A stretch of 64,000 nucleotides of DNA from Viola odorata (Eukaryota; Streptophyta; Magnoliopsida; Malpighiales; Violaceae). The DNA is taken from contig OY829546.1 of NCBI GenBank assembly GCA_963691705.1, positions 36,364,040-36,428,039 of the forward strand, read 5' to 3'. Every line of letters begins with the position of its first letter. Position 1 is the first letter of the stretch. The notes under the pieces were generated by a model that searched no databases, had not been told where the DNA came from, and was given only the letters and a program-made list of their open reading frames with translations. Made by a program: the position numbers and the translations under genes. Positions 22,753 to 34,599 of this stretch are shown here, piece after piece.

Positions 22753-23458
22753 CACCTTCATAGGAAGGCTCGAATATCGGCAACCCCTTTTTCTTTTTCA
22801 TATAACTAAGACCCCTGATTTCATCTATCTTAGCCATTTTTGATGAATTTAGGTAGTTGGCAAGTTTACCATATTTTGTAAACACTTTTTAATGAAGTTA
22901 TACTCTTTCAGATATTTATTAAATCGCCTCAACTTTTGCATATCAATTATCCATGCAAAGCAACTCAAAAGACCATCGCAAAAGGAAAGAGATAAACACA
23001 GCCGTTTCACCAAAAAACTGAAAAAATCATACCAAACAGTCGAAAAAATCCGAGTATTGCTCACTCATGGCCATGTCCTCTTAGCTTATCTAAAAACTCC
23101 AAGTTCATAGCATAGATCATCGTCTCTCCCCTTGGTTGGGTTCGCCAGGCATCAGGCCTTGCATCGTCGAAAGCATAGTGTAAAAGAGATCTTCCTAGCA
23201 TGCGACATTGGTTACCCCTGCTAATTTGGGTTTCGCAGATAGCATCTCCGATTGCTTCACGTCGTTGGAATGAATAGAGGCTTCCTTCGTATCTTGCCAA
23301 TAGCTGGGATATCTCGCCTCTCCGACCGCCCTGAAAATATCAAGTGAAAGTGAAACCGGAAAAACGAATGAGCAATGTGGAGGCCTCGGGATTGCACATC
23401 ACCTGCATATCCTCACTTGTACTTACTCTTTTCTATATTTTTCCTTTTTTTCAGGTTC
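22753..23458 (+). other. Spacer between ORF1 and gag of A
   Basis: About 700 bp without a supported gene. It ends with a pyrimidine tract and TTTCAG|GTTC two bases before the gag ATG (23459), resembling a splice acceptor; B has CCTGTCAG|GTT at the same place. This suggests, but does not prove, that gag mRNA could be spliced. GTGGAGGCCTCGG (about 23379) is shared with B. Confidence 0.6.
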
Positions 23459-26400
23459 ATGATAGCTCCTCGAAAGCAAGCTACTCCGCATGGGCTCCCC
23501 CTAACTAGACTTCAAAAACAAAAAATGACTGAACAGGCTAAAGTCGATGAAGCGCTAACAACCAGAATCGCAGAATTAGAGGAACAATTTAGGATTACTA
23601 CAGAAAGGGCCGCCAGGGCCGAGAAGGAGAGAGATAAAGCTATCGCTAAATTCCCACCGGGTTTTGATCCCGCTCAAAAAGTAGGACTTCCCTCTTCGCT
23701 CGTCGTCGCAGGACCTTCAGTACTCCCGCCACTTTCTAGCCCCGTGGGCCAGTGGAGATGGGTTAGTCCCTTCACTGTACCCACCGCAGCAAATCCTATG
23801 GTTAGTACGGGTGAAGAAATCGCCACGTCACTTCAGCACCTTTCGACCAACCCTGTTGTGGACTCCGGCAATAGCCAGGCCCATCTGGAGACCTCGGGTC
23901 TCCCTCCCCTCCTTCCAAGCACAGTTCCCGGACCTGTGGGAATTCAGCCTCCTATTTTTGACCCAGTACAGCCTCAGTTTGCATCTGAACCTCTACTGCC
24001 CTTGGGTCCTAACCCCATCATGGCCGAGAAACCAAAAAGTGACAGACTGAATCTTCTCGAGGAAAGGCTCAGAGCAATCGAAGGGGCCGATCCATTGGAT
24101 CCTACTGGTCCCGCCGATATGTGTATGGTCCCCGGGATCATCATACCCCCAAAGTACAAGATCCCTGACTTTGAAAAGTATACTGGGGTAGAGTGCCCAA
24201 AGACCCACCTTAGAGCATACTGCAATAAGATGGCAGAGATGATCCACAACGAGCCGTTGTTGATTCATCTATTCCGAGAAAGCTTGACCAAACACGCCCT
24301 AACTTGGTATATGGGTCTGGACAAAGCCAGGATCAGGACATGGAGAGACCTATTCGATGCCTTCTACAGATAATATAAATTCAATATGGAGGTAGCTCCC
24401 GACCGCGTTGACCTGCAAAATCTGGAAAAGAAAGTCGACGAGTCCGTGAAGACCTATGCTCAGAGATGGAGAGAGTTGGCTTCTAGGATCTCTCCACCTT
24501 TAAGCGACAAGGAACTCTTGTCGATTTTCTTGCACACCTTCAAGGCTCCCTACTACACCTATATAATCTCTAATCCCTCAAATAGTTTCTCCGACCTGGT
24601 CCTAATTGCCGAAAGAGTCGAGCAAGGGATTAAGTCTGGACGAATCATGCCTTCGGCACCAGAGTCTGCGCCAAAGAAAGCATCCGTCGTGAAAAGGGAT
24701 GTTGGATTTGTCGCTCCCTAAGCTAATCACGGGCAATCATTTCCACCACCACCGCCTTATTTATCGCCACCGCCTTATCATCCGCCATCACTATATCAAC
24801 CCACCTCCTTTCCTTTTACCTCACCACCAGTTGCTAATATCGCACCTCAAAATCCTACATATTTCCCACCACCTCTAGTACAAACATCACAACCCATGCA
24901 ACCCAAGCCATATAACCCACCAAAGGACCCAAATAACCAAAACACGTCAAACAATCGGGGGAACCGAGAGCCTTTGCCTCCTCTCCCTCTTCCCGCGGGA
25001 GAAATCTACAAACATCTCCTGGCGGCCGGACAGATCGTACCGGTTCCAGCTCAGCCTCAATTGCCTCCTTACCCGAAGTGGTATGATCTCAATGCAAGGT
25101 GCGAATACCACAGTGGAGCCCCGGGTCACACTCTGGAAAATTGCTTCGCATTCAAGGTAAAAGTCCATCACTTGATCAAAAGTGGATGGGTATCTTTCGA
25201 AGGGTTAGCAAAAGGACCCAACACATCCACCAACTCTCTCCCCAATCATTCCCAAGGAAAGGGAGGGGTGAACGCCGTCTCGGCAGGAGAAAGCAACGAC
25301 CTCTTTTCTTCAGCGTCAAGCTTGCCACAGGAATAAATTTTCCTGGCCTTAGCTTGAGGCGGATATATGCCATACTCGGAGAGCGATCCAAGTCACTGCA
25401 TGTACTGCAAGGGAAGCGACGGTCACAAGATCCAAAGTTGTGAGTCATTCGCAGGAAAGGTGAGACAACTCTCAAGTCTCGGAGTAATACAAACCCAGAA
25501 GGTGACCCACGGGGAAGGATCCATTAACGCCATCAGAGAAGGATTTCCTATCCCACCTAACTCCAAAGGAACCCCACTCCAAATCATCCAAAAGAAAAGA
25601 TCGTCGTGCAAACAGTTCTCCACGCGCCGCGACGAAGGCGACCCGAGATTGACACCTTGGGCCAACCTTCCGGGAAGTTCGATTACCTCATCAGGTATTC
25701 GGCACCACCCTCCCATTCTAGCATAGTGTCCTTACTACTCTCTTGGGAATCCTCAGACTCCGAGTCATACCCTTCACCGACATGGTCACTTCCTCCGTTT
25801 CCTTTGAAAGAGATCTACGCAAGCCTCTTGGCAGACGGGCAGATTACACCATCCCTGCTCTCATCTCAATCATTCCTTACCCTAGCTGGCATGATCCAAA
25901 GGTTAGCTGCGAATATCACGCCGGAACCTGAGGACATTCCCTGGAAAACTGTTACGCCTTTAGAGAGAAGGTCGATCACCTAACCAAGCGAGGACGAATC
26001 TCTTCCGAAGGTTTAGCAAAGGGTCCTGATGTGACAACCAGTCCTCTGCCACACCCTAATCCGGGGGTGAATGGTATTCTATCCGGAGGAATCAACGATT
26101 CTCACCTTTCAGTGGAGGAAGTACCCAATGAAGAACTGTTCTTCGCATTAGCTAACAACGCGTATCTACCATTCTCGGGGAATAGTCTGGCCCAATGCCT
26201 ATTCTGCCAAGGGGAAAGCAAGCACGATATCCAGGATTGCAGACTTTTTCGGCAGAAAGTCAAGCAACTCACAACATTCGGGATCATTCAAACCGAAGGG
26301 AAAACCCAAGGAGCAATCAACGCCATCGAGGATAATCCTCCAGCACTGTATTCCTTCAAATACGTGGCCCAAACAGGGGATGCAGCCACGATCCCACGCA

Positions 26401-26586
26401 AAGTAGTGTTCACATTAGCTATGAATACTCCTAGCCGAGACTTACACGCGGTCTCATTCAACTACGGATACACGGTGGTCACCACCCCTCCTGCAGTCAC
26501 ACCAACAGGACTCGCTATTGGCGAAGCCTCTCATATCCGGGGCATGACCCACACCGGAAGATGTTACATCTTAGAGGAAGTAGAAA
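23459..26586 (+). pseudogene. gag: gag of A (capsid-nucleocapsid), broken
   Basis: Gag forms the virus-like particle and packages element RNA in the cytoplasm. The ATG at 23459 is followed by a coiled coil (about residues 20-65), a proline-rich linker, the retrotransposon gag core (PDFEKYTGVECPKTHL, HALTWYMGLD, AQRWRELASRISPPL; about 24160-24560), another proline-rich linker and zinc-knuckle-like motifs CEYHSGAPGHTLENC (about 25100) and CMYCKGSDGHKIQSC (about 25395). A second pair follows (about 25910 and 26195). Stops: TAA 24371, TAA 24719, TAA 25334, TGA 25355 and TGA near 25929. The frame changes near 25730. Comparison with the B gag or the duplicate module shows that several stops replace Gln or Glu codons. 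Confidence 0.92.
24977..26332 (+). repeat. Tandem duplication of the gag zinc-knuckle module
   Basis: Two diverged modules of about 550-560 bp, 24977-25540 and 25786-26332, are offset by about 800-810 bp. Each encodes PPxPLxEIY, a CEYH...GH...C knuckle, EGLAKGP, a C-x2-C...C knuckle, KVxQL, GxIQT and INAI in the same order. The second module is nearly intact; the first carries two extra stops. Confidence 0.85.
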
Positions 26587-27840
26587 AGCAACAACAGGCC
26601 AAAGGAAAAAATAGAAGAAACGGTAGAAGAGACGCAAGGTTTGAGCAAACCTGTAACCGAGGACGAGACAGCCGAGTTCCTCAAGATCATGAAACAGAGC
26701 GAGTTCAGCATCATCGAACAGCTAAAGAAAACCCCTGCTCGCATCTCCATCATGGAGTTGATCCTTACTTCAGAGCCGCATCGCCAAGCTCTCTTAAAAG
26801 TCTTGAAGCAAGCCTTCGTGACTAAGGATATCACCACGGAAGGGGTGGAAAACCTTGTCGGAAGGATTCAAGCCCTAAGCAGCATTTCCTTCTCTGAAGA
26901 AGAGATCGACCCCTCAGGCAGAGATCACAACAAGGCCCTATACATCACGGTAGAATGCAAGGGACATGTCATAGCAAAGGCCCTAATCGACAATGGATCC
27001 GCACTTAATGTTATGCCCAAGCATGTCCTCGAACAACTACCGGTCGATTTCTCTCACATGAAACCTAGCGGAATGATGGCTAGGGCTTTCGATGGAACCA
27101 CTCGAGAGATCATCGGGAACTTTGATTTGGATATGGTCATCGGGCCTCACACTTTCGCCTTGACGTTCCAGATCATGGAAATCCAACCCGCTTACAGCAT
27201 GCTTCTAGGACGACCTTCGATCCATTCAGCGGGAGTCGTCCCCTCTTCCCTGCATCAGTGCCTCAAATACATCAAGGACAATGCCCTCGTCACAATAAAG
27301 GCAGAGGAAGCCTTGATCTTGGCCAAGCATGCATCCGTGCCTTACATCGAAACTGCTGAAACCTTGGAGAGTTCTTTCCAAGCCTTCGAAATCGTCAACG
27401 CGGATTGGATTGAGGAAGGATCCCCCGTTTGCGAAGCCTCAAAATCTGAGATAGCCGAAACAACCACTAAGTGAATACTAGAGGGAAGCTTCCAATTGGG
27501 AAAATGGCTCGGGGCCGAGTTACAAGGATCAAAAGGCTGGGTACCTCCGAAGAGCTTCGGAGACCGCTTTGGGTTAGGGTACCAACCCAGTAAGGGCGAT
27601 CTCGCCAGGATTGCCCAAGAAAAGAAAGAAAAGCAGTTGGCTAAGCTATTTGGACGTCCTGCATCGGAGGGTAAAATGCCAATCACCCATATCAGAACCA
27701 CGTTCCCCTTCGCCGCCGAAACCATTAATGGAAATTCGATCAGGGTATCAGACCTCCGTATCTGCACTATAGGAGAAGAAGAATCGTCGCCTAGTTCAGT
27801 CATTTTCGTAAAGAAGTCAGGGGAGTCTGTGCGCAACTAG
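26587..27840 (+). pseudogene. Protease region of A
   Basis: The retropepsin-type aspartic protease cleaves the polyprotein. The frame differs by one from the preceding gag frame, and the change maps to the A-run at 26605-26610, so a homopolymer indel is likely. Visible: SIIEQLKKTPARISIMELIL (about 26710), the catalytic motif ALIDNGSALNVMP (Asp codon 26989; DNG in place of the common DTG/DSG), MARAFDGTTREIIG and the second protease motif MLLGRPSIHSAG (about 27200). A TGA at 27472 interrupts the frame, which continues with GDRFGLGYQPSKGDL, a glycine-rich G-patch-like motif seen before RT in this lineage, and ends at TAG 27838. Confidence 0.9.
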
Positions 27841-28020
27841 ACCATCACCATGCTTCCGAATGTCTCTCCGTAATTTCTCCTTTTGAAAAATATATATGTT
27901 TTTGGCACGTTTTCTTACGAAAACATTTTTGTAGGGACTCGTGTTCCCTTTTGTTAAGAATCAATATATATGTAAATTTTCATTTTACGCATCTCTTTCT
28001 TTCGCACTTTTAATTCCAGG
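27841..28020 (+). other. Putative intron between protease and RT of A
   Basis: An AT-rich 180-bp interval separates the two coding blocks and ends in a strong acceptor, TTTTAATTCCAG|GATGAG. A spliced intron at this position is a known feature of Ogre elements. B keeps the same acceptor context (GCATTTCAG|GATGAA, 43873) although its pol is gone. The donor is uncertain; a GTAAAG at about 27808 and GTAATT at about 27871 are candidates. Confidence 0.7.
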
Positions 28021-31000
28021 ATGAGTGTTAGTTTGGACTGTCTTGATAAAACCTATGTCTTTACTGGCGAAGAAATTGTCGTCACCACCGAAGATAAGGT
28101 CGAGATTCCCTGCGAATTGGCCCGTTTACTGGAAAGTGCAGAAAAGGAAATAGCCCCTTATCGGGAGGAATTGGACGAAGTAAACCTAGGGGTGAGCAAT
28201 GAGAATCAGAAGTTGGTTAAGATCGGAACTACCCTGGATACGACTCAGAGAGAAAGGTTGATTTCTCTCCTCAAAAACTACTCCGACGTATTCGCATGGT
28301 CATACGCCGATATGCCAGGACTCGATTCCGGGATAGTTGAGCATCGTATCCCGTTAAAGCCTGAGTTTAAGCCTGTCAAACAAAAACTTCAGAGGATGCA
28401 TCCAGATATCCTTCTGAAAATCAAAGAAGAAGTTACCAAGCAACTAGACGCGGGTTTTTTGAGAGTTGCCGAGTACCCAGAATGGATCGCCAACATAGTG
28501 CCAGTGCCTAAGAAAGATGGGAAGGTTCGCATGTGCGTGGACTTCCGGGATCTTAATCGAGCCAGCCTTAAGGATGACTTCCCACTTCCCCATATCGACA
28601 TCTTGGTGGATAGTGCCGCCAGAAATGACATGTTCTCTTTCATGGACGGATTTTCAGGGTACAACCAGATCAAGATGGCACCCGAGGACAGTGAAAAGAC
28701 GACCTTCATCATGCCCTGGGGAACCTTCTGCTATAAAGTGATGCCCTTCGGATTAAAGAACGCTGGAGCCACGTACCAACGTGCGGCCGTCACCCTTTTC
28801 CATGACATGATGCATAAATAATTGGAAATATATGTCGACGACATGATAGCCAAATCACGCGGCACGCAAGATCATGTAGACATCCTGAAGAAGGTATTCG
28901 AAAGATTGAGGAGATTTCGGCTACGGCTAAACCCAGCTAAGTGTACCTTTGGAGTGACCTCAGGAAAGTTGTTAGGATTCATCGTCAGCAACAAAGGCAT
29001 AGAAGTGGATCCTCATAAGATAAAAGCAATTCAAGAGCTACCCGCTCCCAACACCAAAACAGAAGTACGAAGCTTCTTAGGACACATCAACTACATCGCT
29101 CGCTTTATCAGCCAGTTAACGCTTACTTGCGAGCCGATGTTCAAAATGCTAAGGAAACACGGAGATGCAGAATGAGACGAAGACTGCTAGAAAGCCTTTG
29201 AGAAAATCAAGACATATCTGCAAAGCCCACCGGTACTAGTTCCCCCGACGCCAGGACGTCCCTTGCTCATGTACATGACAGTCATGGCTAGTGCCATGAG
29301 TTGCGTTTTGGGACAACACGACGAGTCCGGAAGGCGTGAACAAGCCATCTACTACCTCAGCAAAATATTCAACGAGTGCGAGATGCGCTACTCCATGTTA
29401 GAACGAACTTGTTGCGCCCTAGCATGGTGCGCCCGAAGGCTCCGGCAGTACATGTTGTATTACACGACATGGCTAATCTCTCGCATGGATCCCTTGAAGT
29501 ACATCTTTGAAAAGTCGTACCCATCAAGTCGTATTTGTAGATGGCAAGTCTTATTAGCTGAGCACGAGATCATCTATGTAACCCGGAAAGTGGTTAAGGC
29601 AAGCGCCCTCGCCGATCACTTGGCTGATCACGCCTCGAACGAGTATGAGTCATTGAGCTTTGACTTCCTCGATGAGGACATCATAGTAGTGGAGGATGAG
29701 ATCGCAGAGGATCTCCGAGAAGATGACTGGTGGACCATGTTCTTCGACGGTGCGGTGAACCTCTCGGGCAAGGGAGTGGGAGCCGTGGTCATAGCCCCAG
29801 ATGGCCGTCAATTCCCCATAGCATGCAAATTGAACTTCCTATGCACCAATAACATCGCCGAGTATGAGGCATGCATCAGGGGTCTAACGACAGCAATCGA
29901 CCTAAAAGTAAAGAAGCTCAAAATCTTCGGCGATTCAGCGCTCGTCATCTACCAAGCCCAGGATCTATGGCAGACATGGGATTCCAAGCTCATCCCTTAT
30001 CAAAGGTTACTCACCCAACTCATGCGGGAATTCGAGGAAACCAAGTTCGACCGAGTCGATAGAGAAAAGAATCGCTTTGCAGACGCATTGGCCACATTGG
30101 CATCGATGTTCAAGCTAGAATACGGAGTAATGCTTCAGCCTTTGAGGGCAGAAGTGAAGGAAACTTCGGCATGCTGCGTAGGCTTAGAAGAGGAACCCGA
30201 TGGGAAGCCTTGGTTCCACGACTTAGTATAATTCATCAGAAACCGGGAGTATCCACCGGGGGCAAGCCGGGTTAGCAAAAAGACCCTCAAGCGCTTAGCA
30301 CTAGACTTCTAGCTCGATGGTGAAGTTCTATACAAAAGGAGAGCTGATGGAGCTTTGCTTCGCTGCGTCACCATGACAGAGGCAAAAAGAATCATAATGG
30401 AAATCCACGAAGGGGTTTGTTCCACACACGCAAGTGGGCACATGATGGCCAGACAGATAATGAGGCAAGGTTACTTTTGGCTCACCATCGAACGGGATTG
30501 CATCGACTATTTCCGGAAGTGCCACAAATGTCAAATTTACGCGGACTATATCCATGTCCCTCCAGCCCCTCTCTTCAGCATGACGTCACCTTGGCCTTTT
30601 GCTATGTGGGGAATCGACGTCATCGGCCAAATTCATCCAACAGCCTCTAATGGCCATCGCTTCATCCTCGTAGCAATTGACTACTTCACCAAGTGGGTAG
30701 AGGCCGCCTCTTACTCCAACATCACTCAGAAGACGACCATGCGATTCATTGAGAGGAACATCATCTGCCGTCATGGGGTCCCGGAAACAATCATCACGGA
30801 CAACGGCACTAACCTCAATGGAAAAATGATCGACGGTCTTTGCCAACATTGGAAGGTGAAGCACCGAAACTCATCCCCGTATCGACAAAAAATGAATGGC
30901 GCAGTCGAAGCAGCAAACAAAAACCTGAAGAGGATCATCCAAAAAATGGTAGTCACTCACAAAGACTGGCATGACATGCTTCCCTTCGCACTGCATGCTT

Positions 31001-31458
31001 ACCGGATAGCAAGCCGTACATCTACAGGGGCAACTCCCTACTCATTAGTTTACGGCATGGAAACCGTAATTCCCCTTGAAGTAGAAATCCCTTCTCTCAG
31101 AATCCTGGCAGAGTCTGAAGTAGAAGAATCAGATTGGGAAAGAGTAAGGTACGAGCAGCTGAACCTCCTTCCCGAAAAGCGCTTGGCTGCTATCTGCCAT
31201 GCACAATTATATCAGCAAAGAATGCCCAACGCTTATAACAAGAAAGTGTGACCTCGCAAGTTCGAGGCTGGGGATTTAGTGCTGAAGAAGATTCTCCCTC
31301 ATCAGGAGGTCAGTCAAGGAAAGTGGGCCCCAAGGTACGAGGGCCCATATCTAGTTAAAAATGCATTCTCGGGGGGTGCCCTAGTTCTAACCAACATGGA
31401 CGGAGATGATCTACCAAGACCGGTAAATGCCGATGCAATCAAGATATACTACGCCTGA
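28021..31458 (+). pseudogene. pol: pol of A: RT, RNase H, second RNase H, integrase
   Basis: One frame of 1,146 codons holds all domains but has six in-frame stops: 28819, 29173, 29188, 30229, 30310 and 31249; there is no frameshift. RT (about 28330-28990) has FSFMDGFSGYNQI, MPFGLKNAGATYQ and YVDDM (28831). The first RNase H (about 29260-29510) lacks the usual first Asp. The second, archaeal-type RNase H (about 29740-30090) has FFDGA, AEYEA, GDSAL and NRFADALA, as in Tat elements. Integrase has an N-terminal HHCC finger (CHKC near 30520) and DD35E residues at 30616 (GIDVIG), 30799 (TDNG) and 30907, then a GPY/F-like GPYLV and no chromodomain. Several stops look like C-to-T or G-to-A changes (for example CGA to TGA at 31249). 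Confidence 0.95.
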
Positions 31459-32389
31459 AGTGTCACGGGTCACGCACTCGGCCAGACCAAGGACATAGGG
31501 TTTTATCATGACAATCTAGCACAAACATTTGTCCGTAAATTAATAAAATAAGTTTTTTCAGGAGATGCTTATTGTTTTAAAATTTGTTGTCCCATTTTTT
31601 CTTAAACTTGTGAGATGACAAAAGGAGGCATGGCATAGATGGCTCCCCAGGAGTAGCTCGGAATGTAAGATGCGTCACTTAGACTAACGCCACTAATCAA
31701 TCTTAAGTTTTGCAGGGACGTAAGGTCTCATGCCTCAGCTCATCATCACGATAGAACCAGAGAGTTCCGCTCGTAGCAACTGTTGAATTGCCTCAGCAGG
31801 CCACCTTCAAGAGCGAATCAGGAAAGATTTTGAGACAAACCATCACCATCTAAAGCGAAATTTCTTTTCTTCGCAGTGCTACCAGCACAACCGGCATCGC
31901 AAACAACCAGTCTCAAAGGACTAAATGCTGGACCAAAGTCACAAAGCCCATCCTACGCTGGCCGAGCGGTCGGAACACTAGCAACATCGGCTCCCATCTC
32001 CGTTCACCTATTCGGAGGAGCTTATCACCAAAACACCATGGTCGCCCAGCGCACCCTTGCAACTCCTGGAAAAAGCACGACAAAAAGCTGTCCTCCTAGG
32101 ACCACCATCAACATACTTAATGCGGTCTTGTTCAAAAAGTTTCCCAACATCCACACCCTGATCAACACGGTGAAGATCAATCCTTTAATTGAGGGACAGC
32201 CGGACTGCAAGTATCACCCACGCCAAGGCAAGAGCTGCGGCAAAGCATCTAAAGTAAAGCTACATCCGATGCAAGTCACGCCGCAGTGACCCACGGATGG
32301 CCCGTCTAAAAGGGAGAGCTTAACACTTATCAATAACATTACTCTTGCTAAAAAATTGTCTTGCATTTACTCCTCATTTGTTCTCGCCA

Positions 32390-32900
32390 TATCTTTTTCA
32401 GGGACTGGGTCGCCCCCATTCCTTGCCTGCATAAGAATGGTAAGCATACCCCCTTGCAGCCCCGCTGCACATTTCGGAGACAGAGGGTTTTCCCTTTTAT
32501 CCCCGAGCAATCACGAAGCCAATCAACGAAGGTCCGGTAAGGATCGGTAAGCAAACGGACAGAATGCGGATCTCATCCTCACTCCGACTTGGATCTGCGG
32601 TCCCCGCAAAGCAGCTGAAAAAGAAACCAATCAAAGCAAAGCATTCTTGAATGTGGGACCACTCCGCAGGTACCCTCGAAAAAAAACCAGGCTAAGGAAA
32701 GGGAGAATCCCTGAACTTATGTCATTTTTGTCTTTAAGTCAATCATTCTCTTCTACTCCGCTGTTCCCTCTTCATTTCGCAGGGATGCGGATCGTCTCAT
32801 TGTCATCCGCATAAAGCTCGTGGAAGACGCCCTTGCAGCCCCGCTGCTCACTTCAGGGGAGTTCATCTTTCTCCCCCTTTCATTAAATTTGTTTTCATTC
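32390..32900 (+). repeat. Diverged 380-bp tandem repeat in A 3' UTR
   Basis: CCTTGCAGCCCCGCTGC occurs at about 32453 and 32831. In both places it follows, by about 50 bases, an acceptor-like pyrimidine tract plus CAGGGA (32401 and 32782). The two copies are otherwise strongly diverged. Confidence 0.55.
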
Positions 32901-33204
32901 CTGCTCGCTTTTATAGCTTTAAGTCAAGTACGGTCGTCTGGCCCACTGAGGGCAACCTTAGGTTCTCGTTAGACCCTTGCAAATAAGTCGTCCCCCACAT
33001 CCTAGCAATCAAACTATCAGTCAATCAAACTATCAATCAGTCAAAAATTAATGATCAATCAAAATCCCTTTTTAGCCCGGCTAAAACAAAAGCATACTAC
33101 TCTCATAAGCATTTTCATGCATTGCATAGGTCGGGAATGTCCAATCCCTCTGTTAAATAAAGCATCTATCTAAGTTACATGCCACGCATGATATTACCTG
33201 TTTG

Positions 33205-33387
33205 CTCTTATATCCGCGGTTTGCTCCGACGTAAGCAGTCATAGACAAATCCCGGTAAGCATCTTTGAGCCATCGCGTCGTATCCTTCATGAGTGTAAGG
33301 GCCTGACAAGATACTAGTTGAGTTCGCATAATATCCAGGGTACATGCGCAATTAGACATGGGATAGCTATGAAATGACGTGGGACTT
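33205..33387 (+). other. 3'-UTR block 1, conserved between A and B
   Basis: This block aligns with 42813-42997 of B (minus strand), with shared words TTCATGAGTGTAA, GCATAATATCCAGGGTACAT and AGACATGGGATAGC. It is non-coding in both copies and is flanked by sequence that does not align easily. Confidence 0.8.
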
Positions 33388-33712
33388 TTACGATCTTCTC
33401 CATTTTTTTTTCGTTTCTTCCACCATATGCCATCACTCCTACCCAAAACCTCCATTATCACTCATACCCCGGGAGCCAAGGAGCAGTCTCAGCTAAGATT
33501 GCCAGCCGGAAATAAAAGCATGCCAAGTTCAAGTTCACGACGACGGAGACGGAAAAGGTCACCGAAAGATCGCTGAGAGCCATCACCGAAGAAAGACTAA
33601 AAACCCAAAGAGGAAAGTCGAGGCTTTAAGCTTAAACGAGAAGAGATCAAGACAAAGGTTGTGCTTGCTCTGCTCTATTGCATTTCAAATCAATTCAAAA
33701 AGGGGGGGGGAT

Positions 33713-33833
33713 AGAGAAAAAAAGAGAGAAAAAAAAAAGAAAAAAAAAGAAAGAAAAGAAAGAAAGAAAAAAAAAGGGGGGAAAGAAAAAAAGAAAAAGG
33801 AGAGGGGAAAAAGGAAAAAAGAAAAGAGAGAAA
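33713..33833 (+). repeat. 121-nt uninterrupted homopurine tract
   Basis: Only A and G on the element's sense strand for 121 bases (137 if one T at 33712 is allowed, from 33697). It resembles an internal polypurine tract in composition but is far from the LTR. Predicted Lys/Glu-rich or Phe-rich peptides from it are artefacts. Confidence 0.95.
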
Positions 33834-33898
33834 TGCTCAGAGACATTCGAAGAATACAAGCAATCGAAGAGCCAAAGCAAGCACAGCCCGGGGACAAC

Positions 33899-34170
33899 TA
33901 AACTCGAGAAAACTCGAAGAAAACATTCCCTAGTAAAGACTCGAGAAAAAGGGCCCAAGGCCAACTCGAGAAATCTCAAAGCAAGCATCCCTAGTAAGGA
34001 CACGAGAAGAAAAGGGCCCAAGGCCAACTCAAGTAGTGAGTCGCAAAAAGAACAGCGACGACACTCCCCAGTGAAGACTCGAGCAAAGGGCCCCTAGCCG
34101 AACGGAAAGCACCCCTAGCAAGGATCCCATAGCTCACGCACTCTATCCAGAAAGCATCCCCAGCAAAAAG
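33899..34170 (+). repeat. Minisatellite M10 in A (62-75-bp units)
   Basis: Four decaying units (about 33899, 33962, 34024, 34099) share AACTCGAGAAA, a CATCCC(T)AGTAA-type motif and AAAGGGCCCAAGGCC. It has no counterpart in B or C that I can see. Confidence 0.75.
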
Positions 34171-34322
34171 CGAAAGGACTCGCACACCTCGCCCTCATCA
34201 GGGCCAATCAACAAAGCATCACTCATCAAAAACCTTCCAACTCATCAGCAAAGCAATCTTTTCCAAAACAAGCTCCTCTCCGGATATTTCATGTCCTTTC
34301 ATTCTTTTCCGTAAAAGTCCCA

Positions 34323-34566
34323 TCGATTATTAGAACGCCCATGCATGTGCATCTTCATTTGAAGTCTATTCACTCGGATTGACATTGCAAATTGAAAATT
34401 ATGTATCATGTTAGTTGCATCTTTGTGAGCGTCAAACACTTAACCTTATTTCAGAGCGTGAGTGCAAACACTAATATCAGGTGAGGATTGCTTACGGCTG
34501 CAAATCGTGGGAAAGACTTGTCCTTGGAGTCGTTACCTCCTGAGCAGGATGCAGGCGCATTCTAGG
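34323..34566 (+). other. 3'-UTR block 2, conserved between A and B
   Basis: This block aligns along about 240 bp with 41652-41893 of B (minus). Shared words include CGATTATTAG, GTGCATCTTCATTTGAAGT, TGACATTGCAAATT, GCAAACACTAAT and GTGAGGATTGCTTAC. Both copies are non-coding. Confidence 0.85.
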
Positions 34567-34599
34567 TTCGTATCAAGGCCACTGGCAGCATTAGCATTT

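Noticed and set aside
26587..26640. Programmed frameshift between gag and protease
   Set aside because: The frame change sits in a six-A run, but the copy has many other lesions and gag-pro is usually one frame in this lineage, so a random homopolymer indel is simpler.
31876..32289. 137-codon ORF downstream of pol as an env-like or accessory gene
   Set aside because: No signal peptide, membrane segment or known motif, and no counterpart in the B 3' UTR.
33659..34097. Lysine/glutamate-rich ORF and Phe-rich reverse ORFs
   Set aside because: They are translations of the homopurine tract and the adjacent M10 minisatellite.
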